Positions 36,393 to 47,646 of a stretch of 64,000 nucleotides of DNA are shown one piece after another. Position 1 is the stretch's first letter; every line of letters begins with the position of its first letter. The translations under genes were made by a program, and so were the position numbers. The notes beneath the pieces are model-generated. The model was not told the origin of the DNA, searched no databases, and saw nothing but the letters and a program-made list of their open reading frames with translations. The stretch is from Podospora bellae-mahoneyi (lineage: Eukaryota; Ascomycota; Sordariomycetes; Sordariales; Podosporaceae): NCBI RefSeq assembly GCF_035222275.1, contig NW_026946359.1:3100001-3164000 (forward strand), in the 5' to 3' direction.

Positions 36393-39230
36393 TCATATGA
36401 GTTGCGGGGCTCGACTGGATACATTTCTGCACATCATGCCACAAGGTGGATAGATACACGGGTCAGGAAGAAGAAGCTTGCTATCTTCAGGTGTGACAAT
36501 GTCCGGAAATGTCGGGATGGGATGGGGCAGGCTTGCATTCATGCCCATGGCTTCGGCGACGTTAAACTCGATGGGTGATTCACTGCTCAGCTTGGCATCC
36601 GGACCGTGAATGTCCACGCCCGTCATCTGATTCACTGTTCCATCTGCGGTGGACAACATGGATTTTTGATCGGCATCGTGACGAGAAGGATCGTTCGAAG
36701 CATCGTCAATATCAACGCGGCTCGGGTGGGGTTACATATACAGAACTTACAACACCCCCAGATCGCGCTTGAAAGGGGTCTGATCACCCTCTGGGCTTTT
36801 CCCCATCCATCAAGGTCGTCCTCTTGCGCACTGAGACTCGCGAGGGAAGCTTCTGCTGTTGCTGGAGCCTGACGGTAGATTCTGATCTCGACATCGGACA
36901 TGAGCGGCACCGTTCTCTTCATGGGCTTTGGATATGGACTCGGTTGCTGGCCCCTCATTTGGCCCAGGACCATTTCTTCGAGTTCTTATCCGTTGCAGCG
37001 TCATCCTTCTTCACAGCGGTTACGACGGTGCAGTTGATGATGGCAAACAAACAGGACACGTTAAACGCGAATGATGCTCCTCGAGCCACCCAAGGAGCGT
37101 CCGGGTGAGTCTCCTGCTTGCCGGTGGGCACGAGTCCCGATTGGCAGGAGAAGATGTGTAGTTCTGCTCCGGGTTTCCCGTCTGTTGGTATTGCCACCGG
37201 TCGCCCCCGGCATACCCTGCGTCTGACCGCCCTGGAGCACCAGCTGGAAGAACTCGCCCAGGCTCAACTCGGGAGCAGGGTCTGGCGAGGTTCCAAAGTT
37301 GACATCGAACGTCGTCACCCAAAAGTCGACTGTGATGCGGCCGCTCAGCGGAGGACCTTCAAGATACAAGGTTGCCCCCAGCGTGGCCCCGACGGTGATG
37401 GAAGCAATGCGGAAGTCGATGACGCACTCCACCCCGACGGAAACACCCCCCTCGGCGGTGAAGTGGAAGGTTGGAATCTCGGCAGCGCTGGGCATCCGTA
37501 TACTGGAGTTGTAGCCAAGTCCTACCACCGGGCCTGACAGTTCGGCCCAGCCAACGGGCATGAGAGGCCCGTTGACTCGACAGAACATGAATGCGGACTT
37601 GAACCTCCTGTCGGTAGCGGGATCAGTCATTTCGCCGTAGAAGCCAGCCGCTTCGAAGAGGTAGACATTGTAGCCGATGAGGAGAGCTACCGCGTACATG
37701 TCGTTGCCCTCGACGACCTTGTGCATGAAAGCACCGGAGATGGTCAAAGGAGGCTTGCTGAAGGAAGCTGCGAGGCTGTCGACGGTTACTTTGGGGGCTG
37801 GAAGTTTCTGGAGGCTGGTCATTTCGGCGATGGGAAATTCCAGCTTGAACACTAGAAGCGCAAACCCGATGGGTCCGACGAGGACGGAAGCTTCGAATAC
37901 AATGGACAGAGCGCCATCTTTCAGAGTGCCTTTCCAGCCGAAGCCAATGTTGGAAATGGACAGGGGGCCGGCTGACTTCTTGTAAGGGGCCAGGCCAGGA
38001 GGTTTGGCGTTTGCGTCGTCGTTGGGAGCAGGTGTTGATGGACAGGGGTATCTGAGTCCTTTCCAGAAACTGGCTTCTGCGGGGAGGCTGGCGATGAGGT
38101 GCTGCCGAAGACATAGTCAAGGATGACGGTTGTGTTGCCCAGTGCGTCCTTGCCTGTCATCACGAAATGGTGACCAGCTGCCAGGACGACGGTGCTGTCC
38201 TCCAGTTTCCCCTGCTGTGTTTTCTTGAAAACAAGGGGTGCGGCCTTGAACCCACGAACCTTGTTGATGGCTTGAACCTCTCCATATGTCAAGCTCTTGA
38301 GCGTGGCCTTTTGGTTTTTGTCATCTGTGGCTTTCGGCTCAGTTGTTTCGCTGGTGTCTTGAACCCAGAGATACAGAATCTGATCGACTGGTTTCGGCAC
38401 AGCCCCGATAAGGGGAATATCTATGTCTGGGATGTCGTTGAGGGAAGCTGACACGATTCGCTTGGTTGGCTTGGGAGCTGGCTTCGCTTTCTCAGAAGAT
38501 GAAGCGGTGGCGACAGAGCTTTCTCGGCATTGGGTGTAAGAAAAGGAGAAGCCAAAGACGTTGAGGATCTTAGAGAAGACAAAATGTGCGGGCAAGGGGG
38601 CATGGTCTTTCCCAGCTGCCGAATCCGCTTCATCCTTTTGTTCTGGGAGAAGCTTTTCGAAGATCACGGATAGCTGATTTTGCGACTTAGGTCTTTTGAA
38701 CTGAATGTTGTTCACGAAAGGTGGCAGCAATTCTTTGGAGTCATTGCCCATGACGCCTCCAATCAGGTCTCCGAGGGTCACTGCATCTGGAGGTGCAGGA
38801 GTAGTCGTTGATCCAGGAATCATAAGCTGAGCGTCGAAAGACCAGGTTTGCTGATTCGCACTTCTTGGCCTGCGGGTTTCTTGTCCTTTGTCGTCTTGTC
38901 ATCTTTCCTGGGCGGAGGCTTGTGATTATCATTCGTGAAGTTGAGCGAGAGATCTACCGGCCCCAGCCCAAGGACACCCTTCAAGACGAAAGAGGATCCA
39001 TCGCTGGATTTGCCGTATTCTGCACCGAGCGAGCGTATCTTGATACCATCCAGAATCTTGGCCAAAGCATCGACCGAATCTTGATCAAAATAGGCGGTCA
39101 GGAATGCACCTGTCGCGTCATCGCCGTCTTGACTGTTTTCTTTCCCACTTCCGGGCATGGGGACTTGGAGGCGAGCTTGAGGTCCTTGATACACCGCCGA
39201 TGGGAGCTCTTCTCGCTGTGGTTTAAGCAT
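36393..39230 (-). pseudogene. DUF6603 protein gene (gene B), broken
   Basis: Minus strand; possible starts are Met codons at 39230 and 39158. The central part has the features I connect with DUF6603: PPLTISGAFMHK, a hydrophobic AGFYGEMTD region, FKSAFMFCRVNGPLMPVGWAEL, and LGYNSSIRMPSAAEIPTF. Reading order from the 5' end: frame 0 to about 38835, then -1 to the next block (about 38830-38045), -1 to the core block (about 38040-37190), +1 to a block ending near 36970, and -1 to the block about 36965-36700. A possible intron near 36740-36660 leads to the last block, which ends at 36393. The four frame changes leave no continuous product. A Pro/Lys-rich linker joins the first two blocks. Tail-to-tail with gene A (12 bp apart) and head-to-head with gene C. 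Function of DUF6603 proteins is unknown; bacteria and fungi both have them. Confidence 0.78.
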
Positions 39231-39239
39231 TTCAGTACG

Positions 39240-41715
39240 GCTGATACATCGATCCAAGCGAGCCCCGAAGATGTCCAGGATGCGCAAGACCGGCACGATG
39301 CCCTCGCCAGCATCGTGACGCAGCAGACAGCTGCGGTGGAGGAAGCCAAGAAGAAAGTCGGGGACGCTATCGAGGCTGTGCATCCTGAATGCTATCAAAC
39401 AAGGTGATCCGACAATCATGGTGGTGTGAAGTCTGGCTGGGCACATGACTTTTTGGATAAGGTCAAAGTCCGGCTTGACAACCAAACGGTGCAGCCTTCC
39501 GCTGATGCCTTGTCGAGCATAGACTTGGACCGTCTTCACAACTCAAGCATTCCTCCCGATGTGTGGGGAGTCATGGTCAAGTTGCTGGGAGAGTTCTGGT
39601 CATTGGGCGGCGGCGATGATGAGTCCACTGCCGTTAACCATATGCCCCTCTACCATGATAGTGGTGTGGAAGACACTGATGCCAATATGCACAATCCGGA
39701 GGCTCCATTGTGGAGAGACAGGTGGAACAACAGACAGCCGTGGTTCCCCCTCTTCGTTGAGTGGGAAGCCGAGTACGTCCACGTCCCATGGGAAGACTGG
39801 ACACTGAGAAAGTCCGTCAGCGCATCTTCTGGGCTGGAACGAACAAGCTATAGCATTGATCCGGACAAGGACCTCACCTCTGTTACGGACAGACCCCTTG
39901 TCTCGGGCAGGATCTTGATACTGCCACAACCCTCTTCTGCCCTGAATGCGCTTATCCAACAACTGTTCAGCACAGTCCCTAAGGATGAACTCGAGTCGAT
40001 CACCTCAAAGGAGGAGCAGGTCAACCTCACCAAGAGTGTCCTCGGCTGCCGTTCCTTTCAGCACCTCTCAGCGGATTGACTGATCATCTCATCACCTTGA
40101 CCCACGGAACGCACATCAAACCAAGTGTCAGAGCAACAGGTCAGGGACCGCCCCTTGGGTTGGCGAGTTTTACGAAGTCACCAGCAAGACACCGCCAGCA
40201 AAGCCCACCGATTTCGGCGTCTCAACAACGGCAGCGCCAGTAGAAGCGCACACGGCCGGGAAGGACGACGTCAATGAACTCTCAGAGTTCGTCCAGCTCC
40301 CTCCAAGCATGAACCAGCCAGCGCGACTGAACGCTCACTTTGTCACACGCGAGTCTGGCTGGCGTCCCACGACCGAGTGGGAGGATCCCATATGGGGATG
40401 GATCGTCGTCAACTACAGCTCTTCACTGCCAAAGGCGTCTTCTACCGCGAGGTGAGGCTGCCCGGAAGCGGAGCCACCGGCCGAACAGGAGCCGTTACCA
40501 GTGCGAGGTGGCTGCCCTTCAAGAAAACAGACCAAGCGCAGCAACCAGGGGCAGCAGCAACAGCCCAGCTGGACAGACTGATCGAACAGCTCACCGCCAA
40601 AGACGACATTTACGTCCAGGCGTTCACGGACATGATCAACGGAGCCCTCAAGCAGTCAGGTCCGGCCCCGGGAGAGTACGCAGAGGCGTTGAACTGCACA
40701 GTCGGAAAGCCGCTCGCTCTGGTCAACATGGGCTGGTCCCTCGAGCTGGCTATGCCGCCCACCAAGAACCAAATCCACCATCAACGCCAAGGACCCAGAA
40801 CGACACCTCCTAGATCTGAACAACCCCCAGGCAGGTGACACGTACCGATTTCCCATCAAGCTCGGCGACTTCCACAGGGAATACGACGGTTTGGTAGGTT
40901 ACTTCCCCATGAGGCCGCGGTCCACCGACCCAACAAACGTCGGATACCTCCCCCTAAACGACGAGTTTGTCCTCACCAAGTTGTACACCTACTTGGGCCA
41001 CAAGGAGAAGAAGCCAAAAGACCCGGGCGGGACAGCATACCCCCTCCTCAAACTCAACAACGCCTCCTACCCCCGCCTACCGGCATACTGGCTCGACCCG
41101 GCAAAATACTACCAAACCCCCCAACCATCGCCAACACACGCCAACACCAAATACACTCTCGACAGCAACACCAAGCTGCAAGTCCTCGCCGCCATCCTAG
41201 ACCCCTTCCAACCCATCCACGCCTACTCCGGCTTCTTACCCATCAAGGAACTCAAACTGCCCGACTGGACCTGGCAAAAAGCCCTCAACCGCATGACTGC
41301 CTTTTCCCACGTGGGGCCGTTGATGGTGACGAGGGACGTTCCCGCGTTTGAGACAACTTACGAGCTCAGGGCGGATGACTCGCTGAGCAGAGGAGAGGAG
41401 CAACAAGCGTATGAAAAACAATCGGTTGACGTACTTCCTACCGGGTTGCCGGAATGGAATTGGCTGCAGCCGTATTACATAAACAGTAGAGATGAGCAGG
41501 GGAAAACAACAACGGGGGAGCCAAAGAAGGAGGACCGTGGTGGTGATGATGATGATGATGATGATGACGAGGTGGAGGAAAAGACAAAGTTTACGCCTAT
41601 CAAGGTCGGGAGGATGGATACGAGGCCGAGGTTTGAAAAGGGGCCGTGTACGGCTTTTGAGGGGTATTTGCAGATGAGGAGAGGTGTTGTTCATGATGAA
41701 GAGAAGGAGAAGTAA
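39240..41715 (+). pseudogene. Large conserved protein of unknown function (gene C), truncated and broken
   Basis: Begins inside an apparent coiled coil (DVQDAQDRHDALASIVTQQ) directly abutting the 5' end of gene B, so its amino-terminal portion seems missing. An in-frame TGA (39405-39407) interrupts the first block. Frame changes follow near 40055 (-1), 40150 (-1), 40418 (-1) and 40765 (+1), after which an open frame runs to the stop at 41713-41715. Conserved-looking segments are PWFPLFVEWEAEYVHVPW, SGRILILPQP, HGTHIKPSVR, EFVQLPPSMNQPARLN, WEDPIWGWIVVNY and GVFYREVRLPG. I know these as recurring marks of giant fungal proteins found near DUF6603 genes; no biochemical role is known to me. The spacing between HIKPSVR and the next conserved block is shorter than I expect, suggesting an internal deletion. 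The 3' part has an Asp run from a GAT/GAC repeat at about 41543-41568. Confidence 0.75.
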
Positions 41716-44700
41716 CGTTTGGGGTGGTGGTGGATTTTGGTGGTGGGTGGGAGGGAGGTTTGGCAAGCAAAAGAAGAGATAGTAAGCGTTTTTGCTTGTT
41801 TGCCGTGTCAGTTTTTGAGATTTGTTTTTTCACCGTTGCTGTCGGTAGGTATTCTCTCTTCCCCCGGCCCGGCATCGCGAGACAGTAGCGGAGTAGACTG
41901 CAGACTCGGGCGGGGATAGTGAAGAAGATTACCTATAATATGCAGCTTTGAACTTGCAGTGCGGGTTGGAGGTCCTTCACTACTTTCATGTAGAGAGGCT
42001 TTGTGAGGCGGCTGGGGGGGGCGTGGGAGTAAACGGTTTGGTCTTGTTTAGCCGGGGCCGGAGGGACCGTTCTGCTTGTATCATTCATCATTGAGTAAGT
42101 GGCAGTGTGTTGCTATATCATCCGAGGCCTCTTGCTCAAGGGGCAACTTGACTGCTGTACGTACACAGCAGCATCGGATCCTCAGTGTGCCGGTGGGACA
42201 TGCCTTGCTGCAGATCAGAGTTTTTTTTGGTGGCTTGCCGTTGACCTGACAAAGCAGCATATCATCAAGACCTTGGGTCAAGCAGCCAAGGGTGTGCGAT
42301 GAGAAGCCATTCACAGCTGCCTTGAAGCCATTACAGATCAGATTCTTTTTCTGAAGGCTGGAACTGACAAAGCACAGCTGAGGCCAAGAACCTGTAATGA
42401 GAGCCCATTCAGAGCTGCACGAAAAGATGGCTGCTACATTGGGTGCGTCCTGCAGATCAGAGCTTTCAACAACGCTCAAGTTTTTTTGAGCCACACGGCC
42501 AGAGCTATTCATGTTCATGGAGGATTGCCTTTTCTGGGAAGCCGACAGGACTTGTGCAACAGGAGGCTGAGGTGGTTACAAAGTCGTTGAGTTGCAGTTC
42601 GTGTATGAGGCGTGGTGGTCCATCGAGAAAAGAAATTGCCCCCTTTTCTCAGCGGTTCAGATTTGCAGCGCTGTTTCGGTGTAGGTTGACATGTATCTGC
42701 CAGCCATTCTACAGGCCAGTGGTAGCTTGGCTGTTGTTGAGAGCTACGGGGTTGGTGGCACCCAAGGTGGCTCATGCCCTTCGCTTGTGTCAGGACCGAA
42801 GTGGCTGTAATCATTGCCCACTCGGGAACTTCCTTTGTACCGGGTAGGTGCTGTCCTCAGTGGCCGCTCGGAAACTTTCAAGTGATGGTCTGTAGTACAC
42901 GATACGTGCGAGTCTGTGGCATGCTGCCGTGGACGGAGTGAGTGACGAACAAGCGAGAGCGAGGAAACGTGTGGATGGCGAATGGCACGGGCGGCTTGTG
43001 GTGTGTTCCACGAGTATGGCCAACTGCCAGGCCAGCTCTCAAAGAGGTGAAAGCGAGGAGAATTTGATGGGGTTGTCCAACAAGAAGGTGTGTGGTGCCC
43101 CGGTCCGTGTACCCATTCCATACCTTTCTTCTAGAAGCCTGCTGTTCGTACATATCTCTGAGCTCGTGATTGGATTGATGAATGTGACATTCCATTTATT
43201 CAATGTGACGTTGGGCGAACTCTTGAGGATTTCCCACAAGGGGTCTCAGCGCGAGAGGGTGTTGGCGAGGTAGGTACGGGGCAGATGTTGAGACCAGGCT
43301 CTGGTACGTACATTTTCTTGCCGATATTGAGGGGCAACGCAATCCTCACCGTGGTAAGATGACGAAGCCCGATAGCTTTTGCCTCTCCACCGTAGACGAT
43401 CTTTGTTTCTGCAGAGTTGAGAATGCGAAATAATAATGGCTTGTTTCTTCGGCCGAAACCATTCCGAACCATGATCGGTGACTAGGAAGTGTAAGAAAGC
43501 TAGTTATCACAGGCCTATTAGTTCTTTTGGTACCAGCCGTTGTGCAGAAGACCATGACCAGCTGATCACACTCATGACTTGACCACGCACTGTGCAGTTG
43601 CCGCATGCATGGCCAAGAAGGGCCAAGATAGTTCAGGTTGGGAACGGCCAGGACACAGGTGCTGGGGAGTGGAACGATCAACAAGACAGCCGGCAGGCTG
43701 GGCGAAAGCGAACGCACGATGTGAGTCAACGTGACCGGGATGCTTGCGGGACCAGGAACAGGACTTGGGTAGGGACTTGCCAGGTGCTACATATGACAGG
43801 CGATTAGATATCGCGCTCAACGCGGCAGATGAAGCCGAAGAAATCAAGTCAAGTTGCCAAACCCTGCCTTTCTACGGACAGAATGGCAGGCAGTTGTTTG
43901 TGTAAGAGGTTGCTGAAAGATAGCCCCTGACTGTGCGGGTCTGGATTCGCTTGAACTAAGAAAACGCCCTGTAGGGTCTGGCAGGGGTACACGCCGTGAT
44001 CCACACGACGAACTATACAGTTCGTGGCGGTATGGGCTTCTCGGCTTTGTGCCCTCAGCTTTGATGAGCATTCAGACGTCAAGCTCGGCCCCGGATGATT
44101 TCCTAAGATGCCACGAGGTGGGAGGGAAAACCGATTGCTCTGTGCCCGAAAGACAGTGTTTGCGAGTTCACGGAGCCTTGTCCAAGACATGGCGGCGAAA
44201 TGCTGTGAGCGGCCACGCTAAAAGGAACCTTGGCGGGGAGTCAAGAATGATGGTATATGCCAACGCATCCCTCCTTGATGAGATTTGATTTCACCTTCTG
44301 GCATATAGCTGTGGAAGCCACCCAAAGACGGGCAATGTGTAACCCGTTTCAGAAGTGGGCATGTGGGATACAGACTCTGAAAATTGTCCAAAAAAACTAC
44401 ATTGTCCAATCAATGTGTTGCGGAACCGGCCGCCGCTCTTCCATGGCATCGGCTCCATACTTCGACATCTGAGACTCGGCGCAATACATACAGAGTACAA
44501 GACGTCGGTCGAAGTTTTGATCCATGACCCTTTCACGGGAGAGACATCGACCTGGTGGGGCAGCAGCGATCATTCTGTTTAGTGGATCCGTCAGCCGGCG
44601 TTAGTGCAGGGGTGATAGCCAGGAGTGCCCTGTAAATTGCGCGAACTTTTCAAGGGTGCCCCGCCCATTCTCTGCCCACTCCCTCCAACGACACCTCATC

Positions 44701-46905
44701 GACACCTCTACCACGACAACCACAGCGAGCTCAACGGAACTTTGCGGCTCGGAATGGCTGGCTGACCGTGGTGCTTACTGGCCAATTCCTATGAGCGTCA
44801 CAAATCAGATTTTGGCCCTAGAGTTGATGCCAACCCCACCAGACTAGACTAGTTCCATGTGGGTGGTACTTCTGCCCGCCGTGGGTGCCAGGCTGTGGAC
44901 AGGCCATGTTTATTATCTGCATCTGAATCAATCTCTATACAGATTTGCACACATGAGCTAGGCCAAAACCCTTTTTGGACGGCCTTGCTGCTTAGGAATT
45001 TTATTTCTCATTGCATTCCCAATCTGGAACTTCTCAATTTCGCAGAAGCCAGACAGGAAAGCATTGAAATTTCTGCAACAAGAGACTGAAGCAAGTCGGT
45101 GTGGTGGTTGAAGATAGCGGCAGTGCGTGTGGCTCGGGAAGGCTTGGATCCGCGGAGTGTTGCCGATAGCACGGCAAAGTAAACCCTCTTCTAACCGAAC
45201 TCATCAAGAAGATTAAAATATCTTCACAACTTCAACCTCTGTCTTGATTCCGACAATCGGAGCTCTTTTCGACAGAAAGAGAGCGACTCGGCAGGCAGTT
45301 CGCCCTGGTTTTCGTGAATGCCTTCCTGTTCACCTTATTTCTCCATCGGTTACTCGATGCCTGACCGAGCTGATGAGTTCGTCATACCCGGACACCCCAC
45401 TGAAGAAAACAGCGGCTTCAGTCCGCAGTCATCATACCTCCGGCGATCATCACGGCTCACACCGTTTGTTCATTGAGGTGCCAAGGATGGCTATGTGCCA
45501 GCTCTGTACAGTGTTTCCTGGGCTCGCCGTTTACTGTGTCAGAGATGTACACTTCGACATCAAATGCCCCCAGGACCAGAAAGGAGCTTCCTGCAGCTAA
45601 GACCACTCGTCTCGAAGCCAAGGGCTGGCGGCCATCGTCTACCTCACTGCTTTTACGAGTCCGGCGCAAGGTCAGAGCACAAGGCATGGTGCCAAAAGTC
45701 CCCCCTCCTGAAAGAGTCTCACGGTATCGTCACGACCAATCTTGAAGAACGGCAAGACCCCGCAGCGCCCACGAATGTTGGTGAGGGGGAGCTCCAGCCA
45801 TTCTGCAGCTCGCCATGATGGTTCGGTCACTGTCGCGGTCATTTATGACCTAGACCAGCCGGGAGACACTCAACCAGCAGGCAGAATTTCACGAGAACCT
45901 TCATCTCCCTGTCAATCATGATCCGTCTGTACTCAGCATAAACAACTTTTTCTTGCCCAGTGTCTCCTAGAGCGTATGTCTTGGGATGGCACAGCACATG
46001 GTATGTGTCTCGCACCGTGACACCCCTTCTGCAGAGAGGTGTTCCGTCCGCCCCACCACCAGGCTACGCTACGCCGCCGGGTTTAAGGCCGTGGTGGCAG
46101 CTGTTCGTACTTCTGAAATCGTAAGGACCGCCCAGCATCTGGACGAAGGTATTTCTGCCCGAACAAGAGACTTTGCCAACTAGCACTGCCAGCCGGCCTG
46201 ACTGGCACCCCCTGTTTCCCCACAGCCAAATATCTCGATGTCTCTGGACCCAGCCGGGGAGGTTGTTGTATCACATACCGCCTGAGCTTGCGGGCATCAT
46301 GGCCCGACGGCACGACGAGAGGGGTGACGGAAAGATGGAGAACACTGATTCTGACTGCGAACTAAAGCGTGTCAACGGGTTCTTGCGTCGATGCGTTCTG
46401 GATACCAGCGGCCCGGGGCCGTGACAACCCTCTCTCTGCGATACCGGCACCCGCCTGGTCTTTTCTCTGACCAGCTCCCATCGTGTGACCTCATCCCCCA
46501 CATCGTACATGGGTCACTCTGTGTAACCCGAACCCAACCCCCAAACCACACTCCTCTCTCAACTGCCGGTGGGGCGCCATTTTGTCGTCCCTATAAAGCC
46601 TTCGGAAGCAGTTCCCCAGCTGTCCCCAGCGGATCCTCCATCCCATCCCCAAGAGCACACACCACCAGCACGCTCGGCTTTTTGTTGAGAAGCATTTCGC
46701 CCCACAGTCCAGCACACTGCCTGTGTCCCACCGTCGTTGTCGTCCCTGGCTGCTGCCCAGTCTCCGGGCTGTTCCCCGTCATCCGTTTCCTCTTCAGATA
46801 ACGCACTCTCTCCGCGTTCCCTCGCGTGTCAATCCAAGCTTTCTTTCCGTTAAAGTGAGCAATCCTCCCTCCTCTCCTTTCCTCTCAACATCCTCAACCA
46901 ACACG
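41716..46905. other. Long stretch (5.2 kb) without a recognisable gene
   Basis: Only overlapping ORFs of up to 145 codons, without motifs, on both strands. Composition is ordinary, not AT-shifted. A weak ~120-bp direct repeat lies at about 42200-42470. The 3' end (about 46400-46900) is pyrimidine-rich and probably belongs to the 5' region of the next gene. Confidence 0.5.
42211..42470. repeat. Degenerate direct repeat, about 120-bp period
   Basis: CAGATCAGA occurs at 42211, 42334 and 42453 (spacings 123 and 119), each followed within a few bases by a T-rich stretch. CTGACAAAGCA recurs near 42246 and 42364, and a MATTCASAGCTGC element follows each. Similarity between units is partial, so this may be an old tandem duplication. 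Confidence 0.5.
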
Positions 46906-47646
46906 ATGCTGACCAGACATTGGTCAGACGAAGGCTTCCCAGCCTCATCCTCGAGCACTCACATTCACCAGCTCGCCCAGTGCCGCACACACATTGCCAT
47001 AATGTCCAGCAACGACCGTCAACGCACACCCAGCGAGGATTGGAGCGTCATCTCCAGAGCGGAGGCGAGCGACTTCGTCGACGAGACTCACACGAAGGGG
47101 AGAAAACCTCACTTCAATGATGACAATATCCCATCGGGTCGTATCGGTCACGATGCTGCAACCTCGTTCGAAGAGGAGCTTGACGCCGTTGCCCACACCC
47201 AACGGGCCATGTCCAACGAGGACTCCACCGAGACCGCCGGGACCGATGACACCCAGATTCGGGATGATGACGCCGCCGATCAAGCCTTGTCGATGCAAGC
47301 AACCCCTTCCAACTTTGCCCCCAACGCCACATCCCCCTCACAGGCCGCCTCCACCCCTGACATCCTCACTCTCTCCTTCGCCAACGTGGACCTCCACCAG
47401 GGCATCTGCTCCCACGATGTCGAGCGCTGGGTGGGCGGTACTGGTGCTCGCCGTCTCGTCCAGCACCAGGCCCTCGTGAAGAAGGGTTACTCATCCAGCG
47501 TGGCAAGCACCAGGAGCGTTGTTAGCAACAGCAGCTGGACCCACATGATGGAACCCATTTCCGTGAACGAGCAACTGATGTTTGCTGGAGAGTGGAGCAA
47601 CGAGGCTCTCGCTCCCTATGGTGCTCCGCACCCTGCTGGCAATTAG
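46906..47646 (+). CDS. Uncharacterised acidic, Ser/Thr-rich protein
   Basis: Single exon. I do not recognise the family. I take the Met at 46906 as start (246 residues). The frame is open to a Met at 46723, but that upstream part is Pro/Arg/Ser-rich and looks like translated UTR; the Met at 47002 (SSNDRQRTPSEDWSVISRAE) is also possible. The product is acidic and probably disordered over its first 150 residues, with several Ser/Thr-Asp/Glu pairs. A more ordered carboxy part follows (SHDVERWVGGTGARRLVQHQ, then a Ser/Val-rich stretch and SWTHMMEPISVNEQLM). No signal peptide, membrane helix or metal-binding motif. A long pyrimidine-rich 5' region and long 3' spacer fit an expressed gene. Confidence that it is coding rests on length, composition and open frame. 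Confidence 0.65.
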   Translation: MLTRHWSDEGFPASSSSTHIHQLAQCRTHIAIMSSNDRQRTPSEDWSVISRAEASDFVDETHTKGRKPHFNDDNIPSGRIGHDAATSFEEELDAVAHTQRAMSNEDSTETAGTDDTQIRDDDAADQALSMQATPSNFAPNATSPSQAASTPDILTLSFANVDLHQGICSHDVERWVGGTGARRLVQHQALVKKGYSSSVASTRSVVSNSSWTHMMEPISVNEQLMFAGEWSNEALAPYGAPHPAGN

